Assembly (NCBI RefSeq): GCF_910591885.1
Contig: NC_063280.1
Span: 3,968,001-4,032,000 of the forward strand
DNA: 64,000 bases
Origin: Bombus terrestris
Taxonomy: Eukaryota; Arthropoda; Insecta; Hymenoptera; Apidae
Reading direction: 5' to 3'
How positions within the stretch are numbered: the first letter of the stretch is position 1; every line of letters begins with the position of its first letter. This document shows, piece by piece, positions 1-9,471 of the stretch. Made by a program: the position numbers and the translations under genes. Below the pieces are notes generated by a model. The model saw nothing but the letters and a program-made list of their open reading frames with translations. It had not been told where the DNA came from and made no database searches.

Positions 1-225
1 GATCTGCTGGGAGAAAGATGGCTTGATGGGAAGTGTGTAGGGACGGGATGATGTGACGATGAGGGATATAGTTTCTGGTGGGTTGAGCCGAGTGACGATT
101 CGTCGTTGAAGAAAACGCTGGTGTGGTTAGCTAGCGAGATAGTAAGGTTGGTTTATCCGGAACGATATGTAGATCGATATCTTGCGAAGCTATTTGATTT
201 CAGAGAACGTTACCAGATAACGTGA
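1..225 (+). CDS. Unrecognised partial reading frame, C-terminal end
   Basis: Frame 1 is open from the window edge to a TGA at 223-225, apart from one in-frame TGA at 49-51. The 57 codons after that TGA read like protein: an acidic start (CDDEGYSFWW), then a Leu/Val/Arg-rich stretch containing LVWLASEIVRLVYPERY, ending in RERYQIT. Codons have a coding-like mix of GAC, GAT, GAG and AAG. An AATAAA lies 19 bases past the stop, so this may be the last exon of a gene or transposon to the left. The sequence around the inner TGA is gggATGATGtgac, so a 3-base slip duplicating ATG/TGA would explain the stop. I do not recognise the family. It may be a pseudogene, a spliced exon starting after base 51, or chance. 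Coding status is inferred. Confidence 0.35.
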
Positions 226-243
226 CACACGTATTTATGCGAC

Positions 244-249
244 AATAAA
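244..249 (+). terminator. Poly(A) signal AATAAA
   Basis: A canonical AATAAA sits 19 bases downstream of the TGA that closes the left-edge reading frame, followed by AT-rich sequence. The position suits a cleavage and polyadenylation signal for a gene entering from the left. The hexamer is common by chance in AT-rich DNA, so the call depends on the reading frame being real. Confidence 0.35.
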
Positions 250-3200
250 TATTGAATATTTAACGTTTATTAAGTGCTTAAGATAGTTCAGAAGTTCATA
301 CCGTGCGTTAAATTTTGTATTAAATATATCTTTGCAAAAATATTTTTTAATTGTATACATTTTTAGATTTCTTTCAAATTTTACCAATATAATCAGTCAA
401 TTGTCTGTGGTTATTACAAAGGGCGGTCGAAGGCCAAATAACGAAACTTTCATCACGATTTCGATCCTACTTGAACTTCGGATCGATGCTCGATCGAAAT
501 TATCGAGGTCGAATCGAAGATCCGGCTAGTCGACGCGTGCGAAAAACACGTCGCGCAAGTCTCACAACGTGGCCCCTTCCACGATGATCGCGAAGAGCCA
601 TAGCGTTCGTACGAGGCAATTCCAATCAGGAATTAAGTCTCGGCCTATCGGAGATTGCGATGCGGATAGTATTCTCTCTTCATATAGAGTGTCCTGGTAA
701 TCATAGCACAATCGACAAAGGAGTGATTTTACGTGGAAAAGTAAATCGAAAGTATGGAGTAACATTTTTTCATACGCACCTTCGTTGCATATGTGAACTT
801 GCATGATTAATTACAGAATTATCACTATGTCATTATCAAAATATAATTAACAACCGGATATGAAAATGAAGAGGTTATTCTACATGCAAAAATACATCAC
901 AAGCATAGAATAAGTTTTCAAGAAAAATGTTACTCTCCACTTCCCATTCATTTTCACACGAAGAATCGCCCTCCTACAGTCACCGACTGTATTATGACCA
1001 ATGGAACACCCTGTATATATTTCCTTCCTTTACCTATCTGAATACGCTTCGTCTTACTTCGAACGTTTCTCTGTTCGCTGCAACGCGTGTGTTGCTGGAT
1101 AAAAACGTGAAGGTGAGGTTGCAGGGGAAGGGAGGGGAACGTTGGAGGTGGTGGGACGCCGTTGTCTGATTCATATAATGAAATGTCTGTGAGATGATGA
1201 GCTTCGAGTTCGGTAAGTATAGCGTTGAGTCGTGGCCCGTGACCTCTGTCGAGCAACAGGGGATGAGAAGGAGAGGAAAGATCGAGGGGAGAACGCGGCG
1301 ATGATGATGAGGAAGAGCCGAATACTGGAGTCGCGTGCGAGATGCATCTCGCCGGACTTGCACTTGTGTGTTTACCCGCTGATACGCGGAATTGCGCGCC
1401 AACACACACGTTTAACCCTACCGAGATGCGCACACTAGGGGAAGTTGCCTTAGGATGTGACAGATAGCGGCTGGTGCGATCCGTCGTCGATGTTGTTCGA
1501 TGCGTGAATTGTTTCGAACGGAGGATGAGAACGAGCGGATGATAGTAGTCGTGAGATACTATTGAACGATTATCGTGAGCTGTTAGAGGTGATACAAATT
1601 GAAATAGATAAATGACAAATAATATATCCATAGAGTGGGTTACAGTGGTATTTGGATGCTTATTATAGAAATATTTTACGAACGTATAGTGTATGTTGTA
1701 GAAAACTTGTCGATATTTTATTAGTGTCGATGGTCTTGTTATCGTGCTAATGAAATTTTAAAATATATTCATAAAAAATTTCTGTAAACGAACGAACGCA
1801 ATGTGCATAATATATTGGTGTTTTTCATCGATATTCATTATTCGAAAAATGACTAGAATCGAAAGCTTGAAGCAGAACCGAAGGGACATATAAATCATTA
1901 TAAAATATTATGGTAGAAAGTACTGCGAACCTATACAAAATTCTCAAATATCTGAATATTCTCGATTTTTTTTTCTTTTCCTTAAAATCACATCTTTTAT
2001 TAAATACTGAATTAATGTCCCTTCTTTGAGGAAAATCTCTAGTAAGAATTATGTAGCTTCTCGTATCTCGGGTCTATAAATCACAAGTACAATTTACAGC
2101 GTGATTTATCCACGTTTTGCCTCGTCTTTCGAAGGCCAACTTTTTGCTCAATTTTCCGCCAACATCTTTAGTCAAATCCTTAACCCGTCATCTTCGCTTT
2201 TCTATACAAATCACGCGATCGATCCTCGCTCTAAAATGAAACCTCGGAGTCGCGATCGGTTTAATATGCGCCTAATTAAACGCACCGCGCGATGCCCGCC
2301 GATAATCGACTTAATTAATCGTTTGCCGCGGGTAAGCACACTTCGCGCACCAACTCTCGAAAGAATTCCCGGATCCCCGGGAGCATAATTGAAGCTCATT
2401 CCTCAACGATGTTATTTGCATAGCTGCGCACGATCGTAAATAAGAAAACATCGAAAGGAAACGATGATAACCGAAAGTGGAGAACGATTCGAAAGGGTCA
2501 AAGGTCGCCCTTCCCTCTTTCATCGACGATCTTCGATCTTTCATTCGCTATCTTCCAGACGAAATTTCTCGTCTCTCGCTTGGCAATACTCGGCAATTAC
2601 GTATCGTGATGTTAATACAAATAATTATTCGTTGTCGCTCTGAGCGAACAGAGATATTATCGTGATTTATAAGGCCGCGTTCCAAGCGGAACCATCGTGG
2701 CTTTCTCGACGATTCAACGACTCGATCCACGCTCGAATCGTAAGACATTTAATGGACGCGCGAATCCTGCCACCATGACGCTCTTACTTACTTCTTCGGG
2801 AATTACTCTGTTAGTCGTAGTGCGAACACAGTTGTAAGTGCTTCTAACGCACTCTCATCACATCGAATAAACACAGCGGTCAATGAATTTACGCTTCCTT
2901 CTTGGTCGAACGCTAATTGATGCATCCAGCTGCCTTGGCTAAACGTTTCAATCCGCTAATGCGGATAGAGGAACAGGATATAGGTAATATAGATTAGCAA
3001 ATGAGAGGAGTAGTTGTTCGATCTGTATACCAACACTCACACTCGTAGCTGTCTGTGTATTTGGACTTTTTCCATACTCTATTGGCTCTCGTAATCTTAT
3101 CGACTTGTTAATTCATCGGTTGTAATTTATGGACTGGCTGTAATATACGCTAGCAATAAATCGACGATTTAAGCGTAACGAAGTTTCCGAATATGAATTT

Positions 3201-4054
3201 AGTTCTTGATTAGAGGCTAATTGGAAACGAATATAAACTCCGATCAGACTAGAATTAAAACCCATTCACTCTCCGATAATTATAACCGTTTACATCTCGA
3301 AACTCGTCCAAACTTTCCTCCCTTCGTGCTGATTTAGTCCTTTCGCAGACTAATCGAATCTCGAAATTCTACATTCGATTAACAATTTTGCCACTGCATT
3401 CGATCGTACAAATTTCAACGCCCGTATCCTCGTGCAGAAAATAAAAAAGAAAAAAAAAGGATGAAAGAAATATTCATTGTGACTAATACCAGGAAGAATC
3501 TATTGATCTACGTACGAAGAACAGATCGATCGAGCGATTTCGCCGATTATTTGTCGGCGGCACACTTAGGATCGTGGAATATTAACGAATTTCACGGGCA
3601 TCGAGGCCCCGACCAGCGAAAGTAAATATGGAATTAAGAATTCATGAGAAATCCGTCGGTGGATCGGTCGATTATGGCCGTGCAAACATTTGTATGTCTC
3701 AGTGTGAACGTACGCGAACCCGCACGATGTATCTGGGTTAATGTATATTGGACTCACCTGTATGTATACGCATGTTTGCCTGTGTGTACGCGTGCACACG
3801 GCCATACGATGGAGGATAGGCTAGATGCACGTGTAATCAGTGCTAATGCGTCCCTAATGGTGACTAAATACCAAATCATAGTTTGATGTGCTCCCATCAA
3901 CGGCGGTCCATCAACGGAGTGTTACACTGGCAAACAAAATCAAACCGGATCGACGCGTGCGGTTGTAAAAACGGCACGCGGCTCCCCGATGCACGCTGGA
4001 TTATGGAGTAAAATTTGTACGTTCACGGTAAGGCAAATTACATGTGTTACATAT

Positions 4055-4076
4055 AAAAAAAAAAAAAAAAAAAAAA
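4055..4076 (+). repeat. Poly(A) run, 22 bases
   Basis: An uninterrupted run of 22 A residues follows acatat. I see no retroposon body or target-site duplication next to it, so I treat it as a mononucleotide repeat rather than the tail of an insertion. Confidence 0.9.
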
Positions 4077-5000
4077 GAAGTAAAGTGGCTACTCGTTTGC
4101 TCTTACTTTCGGATTTTACGATTTGTTTAGTCGGCAATTATAGCGTGCTGTTTTATTTCACGTAGATTCGCTATTACGTATTTTCATACTAGTTATCCGC
4201 TACTGATTTCCTGCGATGTATATTTACTTTTTAAATTCGAAGTCTGAAACTTGGAAATCCAATTAGCCTTTGCATACATTATACTATGTGCATCGCTATT
4301 ATAAAAAATCGACAATTTTTATAGCGGCTGTTTTAACGATCCGCTCGAGATATTTTCAAACATTAATCGACATACACAAACATTGTCGAACATCGAAACA
4401 CGTTTAATACTACAGATTCGCTGATTACAGTCGAAAAGGATTATCCAGGAAATTTCTAGCAGGTGGAAACTTATTCACAAATTCTTCGCGTTTAAAGCGG
4501 AAAGTCCGAGGTCAGCTGTATCGAGCGGTATTTTCGCGTCGTTTAAGAGTCTGGTTTTAATTGAATCGGCTGCGTGTAACACGGGGAACGGGAGGCGATT
4601 AAACGGGAACTTAGGCTAAGCTTAATCATTTCTTTTTTCTTTTCCTATCGTCTTTTTCTCGCGCCGTATTCTCTCCGGTTCCCACCGAAAAACGGCGTAT
4701 CCAGGAGCGTTGTTATTAAACGGAAGGCCATCGGGTCGCCATCCCGCGAGACGTATCGTTCCAATACCGCGTTAACGAGTTCTAATGGGAGTTGGGAACG
4801 ATAATCGTCGCCGCGGAGCGAGTCAAAGTTTTCTTTCTAATTAAGAAACAAATAACCAGAGTTCACGGTTGGCCCGCTTTCGGGGCGGCTTCGTTAATAA
4901 ACGCGGCCCCGGTTATTAAACCAGAAAATTAACGTCTGCCTCGTACACGGAGAAATAGAAAGGCGGATATAAAGAAGGGGAACGACAACGAGCAAATGCA

Positions 5001-5025
5001 GAGAGAGAGAGAGAGAGAGAGAGAG
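5001..5025 (+). repeat. (GA)n microsatellite
   Basis: A perfect GA dinucleotide repeat of about 12 units lies in a purine-rich neighbourhood. Confidence 0.95.
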
Positions 5026-6406
5026 GGCGGGAAAGAAGGTCTTGGTGCCACAAAGGAGAAAGGACGATGACGTCATTGACCGATTCGACCATTCATAAGA
5101 CGGATCCACTATTCTTACGAAATCATCGTGTTTCCATCATGGAAGTTCGTGGACCGTTCGCTTTTCTGTTGTGAACGTCGTCTGCGTTGAAAGATAGAAA
5201 CGGGTAGAAATTGGAATTTGGAAATTCTTGCAATTGAAATACAACGGTAGCGCTGTTCTTCAAGCGATATTGCAGTCGTAGACAAATTCTAACGTGAATA
5301 CTGATAAGGAGCTAGAATTGGATAAGAAATAAGTTATTCAAAATGTTTGGCACATAAAAGAAAGATGTTCGAAAATGGCTAATTCTTGTGTAGCTCAGGC
5401 ACCAAATATATTTATAAGACATCGTTCTGTAGGTTTCAATGAATTATAACAGTAGAGTTTTCTACTGGCGATATGATGGGAAAGTTGTTAAAAAAGCAGT
5501 TGAACTATGAAGCGAACAGAGCGAAAAATTGGTAATCGTTAAATTGGTAACTCGAATCGATGACTTCGGATGATCATAACTTTCTTATCGTAGAATGGAT
5601 GCATTTGTAGAAAGGAAAATGTGCATGAAAAATAATTGACAAAAATGTTTTCTAACGTCCCTAGAAAGCGATAATTATGATAACGAGTGCATTTATTAGA
5701 AAAAGTATATTCGTAATTCTACTGTGACTGACGTAGTAAAGCAAAAAGTAACGTATTAGATGTAAAAATTATTATAACAACTTTTCTTTATTTTCTTTAT
5801 TTTGACAGTTTAAAATCGGATCAACGCCGAAGACTAAAATATAATCTCCAGACGAACGATCGGTTTGACGTATTTTACATCTTATACGTGCGACAAAGTT
5901 TTATAATATTGATATTAATTAATATTTAACGCAGTAAAGCTTGAGAACTGAAAAAGGGAGAAGTATATAAAATATCCGGCTCAATTTATCAAAATGACAC
6001 AAACCTGAAAACTGTAGAGTATTTCAGTCGTTCGAAACTGTACAAATGGCTTACTGTGCACTTCTCTCTGCTTCGAATAAGACTTAAAGCAAAAGAAAGA
6101 ACCAAAAACTAAAGTGGAACTAAAGTGGAATTGTCTTATCAAAGTTATAAACGTTTCATATTGCCGGTGAAAAACTGTGTTTCTACGTGAAACTACGTTT
6201 CCTTCGTTTACGGAATTATGGTTGCATCACGTGAATTTCGATCATCAAATATTGAATTAATAAATTTGATGTGCAAGTGGTTGACAACTCTATATTTTCA
6301 ATATGACTTATGTTTCAACGTATTTAATATATGATTTAACTTATGATCTTAAACTGTTTGAATTTTATGATATCGCCTGTTTAATTTGCTTTATCTCAAT
6401 ATGCAT

Positions 6407-6719
6407 TTAATACTCGTTTAAATATTCTCGGTGTGCAAAACGAATGACCGAACAACCGGATGGCAGAAGCGAGTTTCGCGCTCGGTGCACGCATTTGCGT
6501 ACGGGATGAGCTCGTGGTCGACCTTGCATATCGATCGAACGCGACCGTAAGACGTATCGATGCATTCGCGGTCCAGGAGTACCGGCTGGAATAAATTCGT
6601 TGACGGGAATTTGGGTGCGGCCTGACGGTGGTTGACGAAATGACATCTCGTCCACGATAATTGGAAAACCCGTCGGAGACGTATCGACTGTACGACTCGA
6701 ATCAAATCTTCCCATCTGA
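6407..6719 (-). CDS. Candidate minus-strand exon, unrecognised
   Basis: Reading the minus strand from 6719, an ATG follows ttgatattcag, which could be a splice acceptor or simply the context of a start (cagATGG). The frame runs 103 codons to TAA at 6407-6409. It is Arg/Pro/Ser-rich, with MGRFDSSRTVDTSPTG at its start and SGRTQIPVNEFIPAG in the middle. A second frame through the same DNA is also open and has four spaced cysteines (RECIDTSYGRVRSIC). A phase-2 join from a candidate donor near 7378 would select that second frame. Two open frames in about 310 bases is mildly suggestive of coding but can arise by chance in CpG-rich DNA. The family is unrecognised. Confidence 0.22.
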
Positions 6720-6739
6720 ATATCAATTATTCGCGACAA

Positions 6740-7375
6740 GCTTCATACTCGTTACTGATGTCGTGTATTTTTAACCGTACAATTTGCGATACGATACTTA
6801 CATCGTTGGTCAGTCTTTCGTAGGTGACGTTTTATCGTAGAATGTGCTTGCCGGAGTTGATAGGGAACAGCTAGCTTTTGCCAATCTTATTGTTCATTTC
6901 ACAAACTTCTTTATTAAGTTCGGGTAAAAGGGAGAAAAAGTCCGTGTGTTGTAAAAACACACGTTAAACAATGTGGCAAATATTTAGACAAATCGTCCGA
7001 TTTGCACGCGGTATCTCGAAGATTCGCAACTAATTCGTCGAATAAAAAAGAAAGTAAAGGACACGAAGTTTCCAGGGACAAACACGTGTCTCGAGCAAGT
7101 AGAACGTGAGCCACGAAATATTTAATCAAGTTTTAAATCGCGAAAGCGATGTCTTCGAAAGTATTTCATTAAGTCGGGACGGAAACGCGTTCCAACGACG
7201 CCGAACGATTCTCTCCTCTGTTTTTCTTCCTCTCTTTCTATCGTTCTGTTCCTCTTCTGTACGCCGACACAAAGCCGGGCAAATATGTAACGAGCAATGA
7301 AAGGACAAACTGTCAAGTTCTCGTTTGTTGATTTAATTGGTTGATTGAGAACTGACGCAGCCTAATAACGCGGCA
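6740..7375. other. Gap between two candidate minus-strand exons
   Basis: This is AT-rich sequence without a supportable gene. If the flanking minus-strand frames are exons of one gene, this would be its intron. A possible donor (GCT then GTAATG) overlaps the stop of the upstream frame, and a possible acceptor (ttgatattcag) lies at about 6720. Both splice sites are imperfect. Confidence 0.4.
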
Positions 7376-7746
7376 TTACAGCCGTAGAATGACGAAGCGA
7401 TTCGGCGTAGTATTAGGTATATCATAGCCGTTTATATAGAGGCGAAGGATATCGTTCGTGTTGTATCTGTCCGGCTGGATCGGAACTAATTCGATTTCAA
7501 AGAGATCGTCCAACCACGTGCTCCGAACGAACCTAGCTGCTTGACAATGGAAAAGTGAGTTGTGGGCGACAGTAAGCGTACCACTCTCGTCGCCCCGTAG
7601 TCTAACCATTGATCCTCGTTGTGATTCAACCGTTTCAAATGTCACGTTGAAACAGATTTTCATTCGCCTCGAATAACGCTGATAAGATTCTCTAACTAAA
7701 TAAGATAGTTTAAGATGGTCACGAGCAGAGTTTCTGTCTTGCGTTA
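7376..7746 (-). CDS. Candidate minus-strand coding exon, unrecognised
   Basis: The minus strand has a clear acceptor-like set: pyrimidine-rich sequence, a CTAAC branch-point-like word at 7760-7764, then gagcatttgacag ending at 7747. From 7746 the frame stays open for about 123 codons to TAA at 7376-7378. Composition is balanced and protein-like, with many Asp, Asn, Ile and Leu: examples are RMKICFNVTFETVES near one third and WLDDLFEIELVPIQPDRY near two thirds, ending in RFVILRL. It contains one N-glycosylation-type NVT and two cysteines. There is no ATG at the left end, so it would be an internal or last exon. I do not recognise a domain. A chance open frame of this length is possible in 64 kb. 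Confidence 0.32.
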
Positions 7747-8021
7747 CTGTCAAATGCTCGTTAGGGTAATGAAAGGAGCAATTTGTTTATGTTAGACGAG
7801 GGAATGGGGAGTTATGACTATGTTTCACAAGTGGCGATCAATCACGGTACAATAATGACTTTAAGATCTGACTTTAAAGTATTTAGCTAGGTAAAATCAT
7901 AGAAATTTCTACACGTAGGAAATATTCCTTTCTAGTCGAACATATATATATTATAGTAGGTTGTCCGAAAAGTTTCTTTCGTTTTATGGGGAAATAATAG
8001 ACACACAACGTTTTTTGTATT

Positions 8022-8034
8022 ATATTATTTTGTC
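8022..8034 (+). repeat. Target-site duplication, left copy
   Basis: ATATTATTTTGTC occurs here and again at 8636-8648, exactly bracketing the retroposon insert. The duplicated word belongs to the MITE, as the intact copy at 23154 has it only once. Confidence 0.9.
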
Positions 8035-8635
8035 ATAAATGAAAATAAATCCAGTCTTATAACCTTCACTCTGCGAAAACAATCCTGCCCGCAGGTGACC
8101 ATAAATAATATTCCAATTACAAACAAAGATACAGTCAGATATCTGGGCATGATCCTGAACAGAAAAATGACATGGAAACGACACATCATAGATAAATTCA
8201 AACAACTTAGATCAAAATTTAAAAAATTCTACTGGTTCATTGACAGAGTAAAATAATGCTATATAAAGCCATATTAAAACCTGTTTGGTTTGGGATCCAA
8301 CTATGGGGAACAGCGAGTAATTCCAGCATAGAAATTCTTCAACGATTTTAATTAAAAACTCTAAGATCCTTAATAGATGCACCTTGGTATATTACCAACG
8401 AAACAATACATCGTGACCTTAAGATACCTACAGTTAAAGAAGAAATATCCAAATTCAGTAATAGATATAACATAAGAATTAACAACCACTAAAACCCACT
8501 AGTTACTCAATTACTTGACACGACGGATCAGATCCGCAGGCTAAAAAGACATAAGTTATAGTACCACGCCAGAATAATTTACTTATAATTCTCAATGAGA
8601 ATTGATTGTAAAATTCTTCCAAATAAAAAAGAAGA
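8035..8635 (+). mobile_element. 5'-truncated jockey-clade non-LTR retrotransposon
   Basis: The plus-strand translation, with at least one frameshift and several stops, gives the end of a jockey-clade reverse transcriptase: YLGMILNRKMTWKRHI (the thumb motif), then GIQLWGTASNSS and LRSLIDAPWYITNE. The insert ends in an A-rich tail (aaataaaaaagaag) and is flanked by 13-base duplications, as expected of target-primed reverse transcription. The catalytic part of the reverse transcriptase and the endonuclease are absent, so it is dead on arrival. It is related to the copies at 9227, 32904 and 35729 but is a more diverged subfamily. Confidence 0.9.
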
Positions 8636-8648
8636 ATATTATTTTGTC
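8636..8648 (+). repeat. Target-site duplication, right copy
   Basis: This is the second copy of ATATTATTTTGTC, directly after the A-rich tail of the insert. MITE sequence resumes from it. Confidence 0.9.
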
Positions 8649-8855
8649 GAATTACGTACAGTTTTGTTCTGTTGAGATAAACATCGCGATATTTCATAGA
8701 CTTGGTTTCACGTTTGTATGAAGGTGCACTGCTGTAAAGAACACGTTTGCGAAAGAAAGACACTTTTCGGACAACCTAATATATGTGATAGTTTATGGTA
8801 GTCGATCGATTCAAAGCCCAATATAAGTTCTCAGAAATAAAAAAACTACTATGAG

Positions 8856-9198
8856 TGTTGAGGTTTATCTCGGAATAGAGAGAGGAAATGCGTGGATGAA
8901 TGTATAATAGAAATATATTTAAGTAAGTATAAGTAGAATGTATACTAGTCCAGATCCGTAAGCTGGCAGCGTTATTTTACAATAGAGCTTCGAAGCCATG
9001 GGTCTATGGGAATTTATATAATCACGAAAACTGGCTCGTTACACTATCTGTGCATGGCATGTTCCTAGAAAAGGCTATGAGGCTTGAAGGCCCTTCACAT
9101 TGATTTAGAGCTAAACAATACTCGATGGCTTTGTGGACTAAGAAAACTAAACACCAGAGAAGATGTAGAGTTTTCTTGTAAGTAAGATCACTTCAACA
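8856..9198. mobile_element. Solo LTR, same family as 36174-36467
   Basis: The segment begins TGTTGAGG and ends CACTTCAACA, so it has TG...CA ends with short inverted termini. The flanking five bases are ATGAG on the left and ACGAG on the right, a 4/5 match to a 5-base duplication. It shares blocks with the better-defined solo LTR at 36174, including a GCGTGGAT word near the start and the end block with AAGAAAACTAAA. No gag or pol sequence is next to it, so it is read as a solo LTR left by recombination between two LTRs. Confidence 0.72.
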
Positions 9199-9214
9199 AC
9201 GAGGAATTGTACTG

Positions 9215-9226
9215 AACTATCTATAT
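9215..9226 (+). repeat. Target-site duplication, left copy
   Basis: AACTATCTATAT occurs here and at 9460-9471, on either side of a short jockey fragment. Confidence 0.85.
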
Positions 9227-9459
9227 TTCTTTTTTTTATTATTATTTAATTTGTACTTTACAACATGCTCAGCTGGACATTTGGTAAATTTTTCTAACTT
9301 AATTGCTAAATAACATGTGAATGGATACCCCCAGCGGGATACCATCTTCGAGTTTGATTATTTTATTTCTTTAGTGAGGTCAGTGGGGTGTTTTCTTTTT
9401 AGTCTTCATTCTATGAGAGTTTTGCTCGCTTCAGCAGCTAGCTGATTTAGATGTGTTGA
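9227..9459 (-). mobile_element. Short 3' end of a jockey-clade retroposon
   Basis: On the minus strand this is the last part of the open reading frame plus the 3' untranslated end of the family also seen at 35729 and 32904. It carries the block AGCTGGACATTTGGTAAA on the plus strand and the Lys/Arg-rich C-terminus. The T-rich stretch at 9227-9245 is the poly(A) side on the minus strand. It is flanked by perfect 12-base duplications and is only 233 bases long, so it is severely 5'-truncated. Confidence 0.88.
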
Positions 9460-9471
9460 AACTATCTATAT
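9460..9471 (+). repeat. Target-site duplication, right copy
   Basis: This is the second copy of AACTATCTATAT, next to the truncated 5' side of the insert. Confidence 0.85.

Larger units (their letters stand above)
250..6406. other. Non-coding block with simple repeats
   Basis: I see no supportable gene. The block contains AT-rich stretches; a patch at about 2268-2330 with two TAATTA cores in GC-rich surroundings; another CpG-rich, TTAAT-containing patch at about 4530-4920; a 22-base A run at 4055-4076; and a (GA)n tract at 5001-5025. A 225-codon minus-strand frame at 954-1631 starts with a hydrophobic stretch and is treated as a finding, not a gene. Everything else looks like ordinary intergenic or intronic sequence. 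Confidence 0.6.
7959..8776. mobile_element. Mariner-type MITE (family A), split by a retroposon
   Basis: The left end begins GGTTGTCCGAAAAGTTTC at 7959 and the right end is its inverse, ending GGACAACC at 8776, with TA on both sides (7957-7958 and 8777-8778). This is the layout of Tc1/mariner insertions. Removing the 601-base insert and one copy of the 13-base duplication leaves 204 bases, closely matching the uninterrupted copy at 23154-23362. No transposase frame remains, so the copy is non-autonomous. It is interrupted at 8034/8636 by a jockey-clade fragment and is therefore older than that insertion. Confidence 0.88.

Noticed and set aside
290..312. GTTCATACCGTGC resembles part of insect miR-276
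   Set aside because: Only about 12 bases agree, the preceding bases differ from the mature sequence as I remember it, and no hairpin partner is visible nearby.
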